Notes under the pieces: generated by a model | The model's input: the letters and a program-made list of their open reading frames with translations, nothing else | Told to the model about the DNA's origin: nothing | Database searches by the model: none | Shown here: positions 15,489-22,214 of the stretch, piece after piece | Position numbering within the stretch: the first letter of the stretch is position 1 | How the letters are laid out: each line of letters opens with the position of its first letter | Translations under genes and position numbers: made by a program | NCBI GenBank assembly: GCA_964512045.1 | Contig: CAZEJK010000057.1 | Coordinates: 1 to 24,999 of the forward strand | Direction: 5' to 3' | Length of the DNA: 24,999 bases | Source: CAZEJK01 sp964512045 | Lineage (GTDB): Bacteria > Acidobacteriota > Thermoanaerobaculia > Thermoanaerobaculales > Sulfomarinibacteraceae

Positions 15489-16901
15489 ATGGATATCGTA
15501 AAGCAGACCGCCGACGCAGCGTGGGACGTTCTGGAGGATGCCGTGGTCACGGCTGGTGGTCGTCCGGTCGGCACCGTCGCCGCCCGCGACGTCGAGCTCG
15601 AGGCATTGAACTACGACCAGGTGTTCACCCGCGACTTCGCGGTATCTGCTTTCGCGTTCCTCGCGCGCGGTGAGCACGAGATCGTGCGCGAGTTCCTGAT
15701 CATCCTCGCCGACCTCCAGAGCCGGGAGTATCACATGGACTGCTTCCGTGCTGGCGCAGGCCTCATGCCGGCAAGCTTCGATATCGATGTCGAGGACGGC
15801 GAGGAGGTGGTGGTGCCAGACTTCGGCGAGCGGGCGATCGGCCGGGTCACTCCGGTGGACTCGGGCATGTGGTGGCTGTACACCCTGCGGGCGTACTTCG
15901 TGGCCACAAGTGACCGGGAGCTGCTGCGTCGTGACGACATCCAAAGGGCTATCCGCCTGATCCTCGATCTCTGTCTGACCACGCGCTTCGAGACCCTCCC
16001 AACCATGCTGGTTCCCGACGGCGCGTCGATGATCGATCGTCGCATGGGCGTGTACGGCCATCCGATCGATGTGCAATCCCTGTTCGTGTGCGCCTTGCGG
16101 TCAGCGATGGAGGTGGTCGAAGAGGGCGAGCTGAAGGACGCGGCGCAGAACCGTCTGAGCCACCTGGGCTATCACATCCGCAGGTACTACTGGCTCGACT
16201 TCGACCGGCTGAACCAGATCCACCGGTTCGAGGTGGAGGAGCTCGGCGAGACCGTTGCCAACCCGTTCAACGTCTATCCAGCTACCATCCCACACTGGCT
16301 GCCGCCATGGCTTCCGGACGACGCCGGCTACTTCGTCGGCAACCTCGGTCCGGCACGAATCGACTTCCGCTGGTTCGCCCACGGCAACCTTCTGGCGGTG
16401 CTTGCATCGCTGGCGACCGAGGACCAAACCCAGCAGCTGCTGCGCCTCGTGGAAGAACGCTGGGACGATCTCGTCGGCTCGATGCCGCTCAAGGTCTGCT
16501 ACCCCGCCGTCCGGGATCGCGACTGGAAGCTCCTCACCGGCTCCGATCCGAAGAACATCCCGTGGTCGTACCACAACGGTGGCAGCTGGCCGTTCCTGAT
16601 CTGGATGCTGACCGCCGCCGCGATCCGCGGCGATCGCCCGGAGCTTGCCGAGCGTGCCCTCGATCTGGCCGCGGCTCGCCTCGCTCACGATCGGTGGCCC
16701 GAGTACTACGACGGGCCACGGGGCCGATTGGTGGGCCGTCGAGCTCGCTCCCTCCAAACCTGGACGGCAGCGGGGTTCGCGTTCGCCCAACAGCTCCTGA
16801 ACGATCCTTCCTGCGCCAAGCTCGTGCTATTCGACACCGAGCTGGAGGTCAACGGCTGCGCGGCCGCACGGCCTACCGAAAGCTCAGCGGCTGGTGCATG
16901 A
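15489..16901 (+). CDS. Glycoside hydrolase family 100 alkaline/neutral invertase
   Basis: Cytoplasmic invertase that hydrolyses sucrose to glucose and fructose. The GH100 signature strings are all present: NYDQVFTRDFAVSAFAF (41-57), GRVTPVDSGMWWLYTLRAY (118-136), PDGASMIDRRMGVYGHPID (176-194), and KNIPWSYHNGGSWPFLIWM in the C-terminal half. The Asp of MIDRR (D183) and the Glu of PEYYDG (about E405) correspond to the general acid and base residues known for cyanobacterial InvA. The 470-aa length equals the usual family length. ATG 15489 is taken because the residues before it are not conserved-looking; the ribosome site is weak (CAGG). No sugar transporter or sucrose-synthesis gene is adjacent. 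GH100 is best known from plants and cyanobacteria, so the gene may have spread by transfer. Confidence in the family is high. Confidence 0.93.
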   Translation: MDIVKQTADAAWDVLEDAVVTAGGRPVGTVAARDVELEALNYDQVFTRDFAVSAFAFLARGEHEIVREFLIILADLQSREYHMDCFRAGAGLMPASFDIDVEDGEEVVVPDFGERAIGRVTPVDSGMWWLYTLRAYFVATSDRELLRRDDIQRAIRLILDLCLTTRFETLPTMLVPDGASMIDRRMGVYGHPIDVQSLFVCALRSAMEVVEEGELKDAAQNRLSHLGYHIRRYYWLDFDRLNQIHRFEVEELGETVANPFNVYPATIPHWLPPWLPDDAGYFVGNLGPARIDFRWFAHGNLLAVLASLATEDQTQQLLRLVEERWDDLVGSMPLKVCYPAVRDRDWKLLTGSDPKNIPWSYHNGGSWPFLIWMLTAAAIRGDRPELAERALDLAAARLAHDRWPEYYDGPRGRLVGRRARSLQTWTAAGFAFAQQLLNDPSCAKLVLFDTELEVNGCAAARPTESSAAGA

Positions 16902-16934
16902 GCCGCGCAGCTTCCTCGACGTTGCGCGGAAGCA

Positions 16935-18932
16935 CTACTCGTCGGATGGCATGCAAAGGTGGTCTGCCGACAGCTGAGCAAACCCCGCGGGTCCACTGAC
17001 GGTCGCGCGGAACTGACCGACAGCCTGGTACGTCACGTCGCTGCCGTCCGGCTGGTGGCGCTCCACCACCGCCTCGAACCGGCCGACCATCAGCTCCGCA
17101 TCGAGCCTCTCGACGAACAGCGAGCCGCTGAGCGCATCGTCCGGTGCGTACGCTCGACGATCACAGTTCCCTTCCCGTCGACACGACGGCCGGAACTGGG
17201 CAGCTACTTGACCAGCCTTCGGCGGGCCATCGACGATCGGGTACGTCCCGGGGGCGATCGGCGCGCGCAGGAGACCGGTCAGCAGCACGTAGTCGTCGCC
17301 GGAGACGATCTCCAGCGTCGGGCGACAGGTACGCTTGCCCATGTCGCCCGCGATTCGAAGCGACGGTGGTGGCTCGTCTGTCTCGAACGTCGCGGCGGCG
17401 ACACCGGTGAACGAGACCCTCGCCCACGGACCACAGCCCCCCACGCGCACCTCCACCGCCGTCGACACGTCGGGATCGTGGACCCAGCTCGCCGTGACGG
17501 TATCAGCCGTCTCACTGCCCGGCGCACGGTAGCTGCCGTCGTCGGTCACCCGCGCCCGATCCGCGGACCAGGTGACCCGCTGGTCCTCGACCCCATAGAC
17601 CCGAGCGCTGAGCTGAAGCCGACCGCCCGGTTCGACGCACCCGCCCGGCGGCGACACCTCGATGACCGGGTCGGTGAGCTGGACAACGGCCCGAGCAAAC
17701 CGCGGCGGCGCGCCGTGTCGACCCCGTGGACCAGCCCTCGAGGTGCTATCGACACGCACTGTGATGGGGAACACCTTGGGCTCGTTCGGAGTCGTCAGGA
17801 CGGCGGTCTCCATCCCCTCCCCTGCGTACTGCGGCTCGCTGAGCGTCCCCGCGGTCGTTGACCACGACATGTCCGTATCCAAGGCGTCAGTAACGGCCGC
17901 GATGAACGGGACCTCCGCGCCGGGCTCGACACTCTGCACGGCAGGTGAAAGGTCAATCTCGATCGGGCGCACCTCCAGGTCGATCCGCTCCGTGAAGGTG
18001 GTGTTCCCGAACGCCCGGCGACCTTCGACCGTCCACACGCGCAGCACCGCCGGACCCGCTTTCACGGGGACATATCCGCGCTCGCCTTCCAGCCGAAACG
18101 CGTCGCCCTCCAGCTCGGCCTCGCTCCACTCGTCCCAACCGTCGTGCACCTCCCAGCACTGGGGCGGAAGGTAGAAGCCGTTCATCCCCTCATTTGCACC
18201 GATCGCCTCGAGGAACGCCGACAGCTGCTCGGCCGTGAAGTCCTTCGCTGCGTCGCCACCGAGCTCCTCCGACGCAACCTCCTCGGCCAGCTCGAGCAGC
18301 CGCTTCTGGCCCGGGGTCAGCCCCTCCCGGTCAATGCTCCGGCTTCCTCGTTCCAGGACCGGGTCGAGGGTGACGTTCTTCATGGCCAAGGCCAGAGCCT
18401 CCTGCAGAATCTTATCGGTGAGGTTCCACACTTCGGTTGCAGCCGTGGCGCCGACCTTCCACGAACCACGCTCAGTGGAGTCCTCGGGAAAGGTGACAGG
18501 AGCCGCACGCACATGCAGGTCCATCTTGCTCGGGTACAGGTGCGCAAACGCTTCCGCCGAACCCATGACGACCTTCGAGAACTCACCCCAAAGCTCGGAA
18601 GCGACCTTCCCCTGCTTCCCGAGCTCCCCGACCCACTCGGCCGCGACTCCGTAATCCGCGAACACCTCGCCGGTGAGAGATCCCCCGTCCTCACCCCGGG
18701 TTCCAGCAAGAAACCGGGCCGCCTGCCGCTGGATCCCCATTTTCTGGCTGAGCTCGGCGGCATCGCGAATCTCGATCAGCCGGAACGGATCGTCGCCACA
18801 GGTTCCTGCTGCCGGACCCCGGCCGAGCTGCTGAGCTGATGTCACCGCTGCGGAGGCACATACGATCAACCCAGACGTAGCGATCCATGCCGTTATCGCA
18901 GCGGTCCTGACGCGGCAAAATCGTCGTTGCAT
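16935..18932 (-). CDS. Exported Ig-like domain protein of unknown function
   Basis: The 665-residue product has a signal peptide (core AWIATSGLIVCASAAV, cleavage likely after TSA at 33). A helical domain at about 45-270 holds no motif I recognise. Two or three bacterial Ig-like (Big-type) domains follow at about 280-520. These are seen as RIDLEVRPIEIDLSP, PGAEVPFIAAVTDALDTDMSWS and PGGRLQLSARVYGVEDQRVTWS, the pattern of a strand, PG-x(5)-F/L-A, and a Trp-Ser strand. The last ~140 residues form a beta-rich domain with paired Cys. ATG 18932 has AGGAGA with 5-base spacing. It lies 106 bases downstream of the PQQ-propeller regulator on the same strand, so the two may be co-transcribed, and it is convergent with GH100 (33-base gap). 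A surface or periplasmic role is likely. No catalytic residues are evident. Confidence 0.78.
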   Translation of the reverse strand: MQRRFCRVRTAAITAWIATSGLIVCASAAVTSAQQLGRGPAAGTCGDDPFRLIEIRDAAELSQKMGIQRQAARFLAGTRGEDGGSLTGEVFADYGVAAEWVGELGKQGKVASELWGEFSKVVMGSAEAFAHLYPSKMDLHVRAAPVTFPEDSTERGSWKVGATAATEVWNLTDKILQEALALAMKNVTLDPVLERGSRSIDREGLTPGQKRLLELAEEVASEELGGDAAKDFTAEQLSAFLEAIGANEGMNGFYLPPQCWEVHDGWDEWSEAELEGDAFRLEGERGYVPVKAGPAVLRVWTVEGRRAFGNTTFTERIDLEVRPIEIDLSPAVQSVEPGAEVPFIAAVTDALDTDMSWSTTAGTLSEPQYAGEGMETAVLTTPNEPKVFPITVRVDSTSRAGPRGRHGAPPRFARAVVQLTDPVIEVSPPGGCVEPGGRLQLSARVYGVEDQRVTWSADRARVTDDGSYRAPGSETADTVTASWVHDPDVSTAVEVRVGGCGPWARVSFTGVAAATFETDEPPPSLRIAGDMGKRTCRPTLEIVSGDDYVLLTGLLRAPIAPGTYPIVDGPPKAGQVAAQFRPSCRREGNCDRRAYAPDDALSGSLFVERLDAELMVGRFEAVVERHQPDGSDVTYQAVGQFRATVSGPAGFAQLSADHLCMPSDE

Positions 18933-19038
18933 TCGAGTCTCCTGGCCCGTCCCTCCGTGGGTTCATGTCGACTGTTTGCATGACGAACACCCGAGAAGTC
19001 GCGTCTCTTCCCTGATGACGATGGAGCTCAGGGCATTC

Positions 19039-22026
19039 TCACGAACCTGGGAGCCGAAGTGCGTACACGTGCCGGTCGTGACTGACGACGAGCAGAAAGT
19101 CGCCGACGACGACCGGGTTGAGCATCGCCGCGGTTGTGCACAGGCGCCACTGAATGGTGCCGTCGGCGACCGACACTGCGTACAGACAGCGGTCGAAGCT
19201 CCCGGCAAACACTGTGCCTCGGTGCACCGCGACCGACGACAGCACGCGGTTGCCGGTGGCCAGCCGCCAGCGCTCGGCGCCGGTGGCCGTGTCGAGCGCG
19301 TAGAGATGGTAGTCGGCGCTTCCGAACACCACCGTGCCGTCGACCAGTGCCGGCGTGAACCAGATCTCGCCCCCGGAGTGATGGCGCCAGCGCTCGGCGC
19401 CGCTGCGACGATCGACGGCCAGGAAGCTCCCATCGGCGGTGCCGACGTAGACCGAATCGGCATCGACCACCGGCTGCGCGACCACCCAGTCGCCGGTATC
19501 GAGCCGCCACTGCTCCTGGCCGCTGTCGGCATCGAGGGCGTACAGGTGGGTGTCGCCTGAGCCAACGTAAACGACCCCATCGCGGATCGTCGGCGACGAG
19601 TGCACCACACCATCGGTTGCGAAGCGCCACACCTCGCGCCCGTCGGTGGCATCGACCGCGTACACGTGGCGATCGCGGCTACCAAAAACGACCAAATTGC
19701 CGCCGACCGCCGGGGTCGAGATGATGTCGCCGCCGGTTGCGAACCGCCAGTGCTCCTCGCCGGTGGCGGGGTCGAAGGCGTAGAGCGTGCCGTCACGACA
19801 CCCGACCACCAGCACTCCGCGAACCACCTGTGGCCGGGTTCCGGCGGCGCGTGACAGCGGAACCCGCCACACCACGTGCCCGTCGTTCAGGTCCAGCGCC
19901 CAGAGTGAGCGGAGGCCGCCGAGGAAGACGCGGCCCTCGGCGAGACCGGCGGGCACGTCGAGCCTGTCGTCTGCTTCGAACCGCCACAGGACCTGGCCGG
20001 GTTCAACGGCCGGAGCGTCAACGTGGAGCCTGTACGAACGGCGTTGCGACGGCTCATCATCGGCGATCCGGAAGCCGTCGGCCTGTCGGATGAGCAGGGG
20101 CTGACTCGAAGCCTCCGGAAGATCGATGCAGTACAGCGAGCCGTCGAGACTGCCGACGAGCACCGCGTCACCGGCCGCGACGGCCTCGGTCGTCACCCAG
20201 TTGGACAGCTCGAGACGCCAGCGCAACGCGCCGCTCCAGCCGTCGAGAGCGTACAGCGAGTGGTCCTGGCTCCCACAGAGGATGAGGTCGTCGCCGGCCG
20301 GCGCCATGGGCGTGATCACCGCGTCCAATGTCTCGTATCTCCAAAGCTCGGCGCCGGTGGTCGCGTCGATGGCACGGCAGCTCCCATCGATCCCGGCCAC
20401 CAGCAGACGATCGTGCCACCACCGCGGCGACGTGCCGCCGAACGGAACCCGTGTACGCCACAGCTCCGTTCCATCCAAGCGGTCGAGCAGGTAGACATGA
20501 TGGTCGCTGCTCGTGGCCGCGACACGGTCGCCATGAACCGCCATCGCGGTGTACACGGCGCCGCCCGTCATCACCTGCCACCTCGGCTTCCCATCATGCC
20601 GATCGAGGGCGTACACACCGCCGTCCTGGCTCCCGGCGAACAGTAGATCGCCATCGATGACCAACCGGCCGTGGATGCTGTCTCCGGTGGCAAACGTCCA
20701 CAACACCTCGCCGGTGGACACGGTGATGGCGGAGATGGCGCCGGACTCGTCGCTGGCGTACACGACTCCCTCGGTCACAGCCGGACCGCCGATCACCGCG
20801 GCAGACAGACGGCGTCGCCACCGTTCGTGTCCGGTCAGCGCGTCGAGAGCGTACAGGTGCTGGTCGGTGCTACCGACGACGACCCGCCCGTCCGAAACGA
20901 CGGGAGCACCGCGGATCTCGCCAGCGGTGGCGAACCGCCAGCGCTCCCGGCCGGTGGTGAGGTCGACGGCGTACAGGAGGCCGTCGCGGCTACCGAAGAC
21001 GACAGTGTCGCGGTCGACGACGGGTCGTGCCCACAGCTCGCCGCCGGTGCGCACTTGCCACCGCAGCAACGAACCCTCAGGCCTGGTCTCTGGCGCCGAC
21101 GCGCCCGGCGGCTCGGTCTGCATCGGATGCAGGTGCGCCGACACGGCGCCGCCGATCGCTCGCGCCAGCTCGACCTGCAACGCCGGAAGCTGGGTGATCC
21201 GCCGCTGGTAGGTACTGGCCCACAGGTGCCGATCTGTGGCGCCGTGGATCAGCTGGGCGTTGAGCACCAGCTTCGAGCCGCTGCGGCTCAACGTCGCCTC
21301 GACGATGGCGTCCACAGCCAGCGCGGCGGCGATCTCCGGCGCGGTCAGCTCACTGTCGCGGTAGGTCATCACCGTGGTCCGCGAGCTGACGCGCAGCCCC
21401 GGCAGCATCGCCAGATCGGTGATCAGCGTATCGTGGATGCCCTGAGCGAGCAGGGCGTCGTTCGGGTCGCTGGACAGCGCGACGATCGGCAGGACAGCGA
21501 GCGAGCCGACGGTGGGGTCAGCGGGTGAAGCTCTCAGGAGCACCAGCAGCAGGCTGATGAGCACCGCACCGGCTGCGGCAAGCACCCAGAGCCGAGGACC
21601 CAGCAGACGGCCCCGATGAACCGAAACGAGCTCGGAAGCTGCGGACTGCTCCTGCTGAGAGCTCGGCGGAGTCAGCGCATCCTCGGCGGCACCGGCGGTG
21701 GAGCTTTGCACCGTCGCCACCAATCTGTAGCCGCGGCGCGGAACCGTCTGGATGAAGCGAGGTGCGCGGGCGTGGTCGCCGAGGGCGCGTCGTAGCTCCC
21801 AGACCGCCGTCGACACCACCTCGTCGGCGATGTGCAGGTCAGCCCAGACCTGATCGAGGATCTCCTGTCGCGACAGGACCGACCCGGGCTGCTCGGCCAG
21901 ACAGCAGAGCACGTCCATCGCCCGGTCGCCGATGCGCCGCACCCCGGAGGCATCCTCGATCTCTTTCAGCTCCGGGCGGACGATGGTGTCGCCGAGCCTG
22001 AACGGAGCTCGCACTGAGCCACTCAT
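19039..22026 (-). CDS. Winged-helix transmembrane regulator with TolB-like domain and PQQ propellers
   Basis: One-component regulator of CadC-like layout, 995 aa. Residues about 10-104 form an OmpR/PhoB-type DNA-binding winged helix (LSRQEILDQVW, STAVWELRRALGD, IQTVPRRGYRL). A single membrane span follows at about 145-165 (LWVLAAAGAVLISLLLVLL). Next comes a TolB/FlgO-like domain at about 174-300 (LAVLPIVALSS, DTLITDLAMLPGLRV, HLWASTYQR). The rest is PQQ-type repeats of about 40 residues, LYALD-x-x-[TS]G-x-[ER]xWR. I count eight (about 320-640), a linker of about 42 residues, then eight more (about 683-995), which suggests two eight-bladed propellers outside the membrane. The frame runs on far upstream, but ATG 22026 starts the conserved winged helix. 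It has no ribosome site, yet TACACT lies exactly 7 bases upstream, the arrangement expected of a leaderless start. The ligand is unknown; the propellers could bind a periplasmic protein or cofactor. Confidence 0.88.
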   Translation of the reverse strand: MSGSVRAPFRLGDTIVRPELKEIEDASGVRRIGDRAMDVLCCLAEQPGSVLSRQEILDQVWADLHIADEVVSTAVWELRRALGDHARAPRFIQTVPRRGYRLVATVQSSTAGAAEDALTPPSSQQEQSAASELVSVHRGRLLGPRLWVLAAAGAVLISLLLVLLRASPADPTVGSLAVLPIVALSSDPNDALLAQGIHDTLITDLAMLPGLRVSSRTTVMTYRDSELTAPEIAAALAVDAIVEATLSRSGSKLVLNAQLIHGATDRHLWASTYQRRITQLPALQVELARAIGGAVSAHLHPMQTEPPGASAPETRPEGSLLRWQVRTGGELWARPVVDRDTVVFGSRDGLLYAVDLTTGRERWRFATAGEIRGAPVVSDGRVVVGSTDQHLYALDALTGHERWRRRLSAAVIGGPAVTEGVVYASDESGAISAITVSTGEVLWTFATGDSIHGRLVIDGDLLFAGSQDGGVYALDRHDGKPRWQVMTGGAVYTAMAVHGDRVAATSSDHHVYLLDRLDGTELWRTRVPFGGTSPRWWHDRLLVAGIDGSCRAIDATTGAELWRYETLDAVITPMAPAGDDLILCGSQDHSLYALDGWSGALRWRLELSNWVTTEAVAAGDAVLVGSLDGSLYCIDLPEASSQPLLIRQADGFRIADDEPSQRRSYRLHVDAPAVEPGQVLWRFEADDRLDVPAGLAEGRVFLGGLRSLWALDLNDGHVVWRVPLSRAAGTRPQVVRGVLVVGCRDGTLYAFDPATGEEHWRFATGGDIISTPAVGGNLVVFGSRDRHVYAVDATDGREVWRFATDGVVHSSPTIRDGVVYVGSGDTHLYALDADSGQEQWRLDTGDWVVAQPVVDADSVYVGTADGSFLAVDRRSGAERWRHHSGGEIWFTPALVDGTVVFGSADYHLYALDTATGAERWRLATGNRVLSSVAVHRGTVFAGSFDRCLYAVSVADGTIQWRLCTTAAMLNPVVVGDFLLVVSHDRHVYALRLPGS

Positions 22027-22214
22027 CGCTGACAGTGTAGCGCCGCCCTCGCTCACCCGCCGTGACCCAGCCAATCGTCCGACCGCCCACCGGAGCCTTC
22101 GATGAACGCGGCAGCCGCAGTTGACCACCTGGCAGGCCGCTCGGACGTTTCTCTGATCTTTCTCCCAGGACTTCTGACCGCCACTCGGCGTAGCGTGCGG
22201 GAGGAGGAACCCCG
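22027..22214. promoter_or_regulatory. Divergent promoter region of regulator and beta-helix gene
   Basis: This 188-base region must serve both the regulator (minus) and the exported beta-helix gene (plus). On the minus strand AGTGTA at 22034-22039 reads as TACACT, 7 bases from ATG 22026, suggesting a leaderless transcript. On the plus strand the three-block motif lies at 22151-22196. By the usual rule that CadC-type regulators act near their own gene, this is the natural place for the regulator to bind, but no clear dyad is visible. Confidence 0.5.
22151..22196 (+). promoter_or_regulatory. Three-block upstream motif, copy 2
   Basis: CTCTGAT (22151-22157), 9 bases, AGGACTT (22167-22173), 15 bases, CGTAGCGT (22189-22196). 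All three blocks are in the same register as those at 13614-13659, and the second block ends 41 bases before ATG 22215 (42 in the other copy). If the last block is the -10, the transcript would begin inside the ribosome site, so an operator reading may be better than a -35/-10 reading. Confidence 0.45.

Noticed and set aside
15095..15673. Plus-strand frame starting in the gap before GH100
   Set aside because: It runs into the GH100 gene in a different phase and shows no domain or ribosome site.
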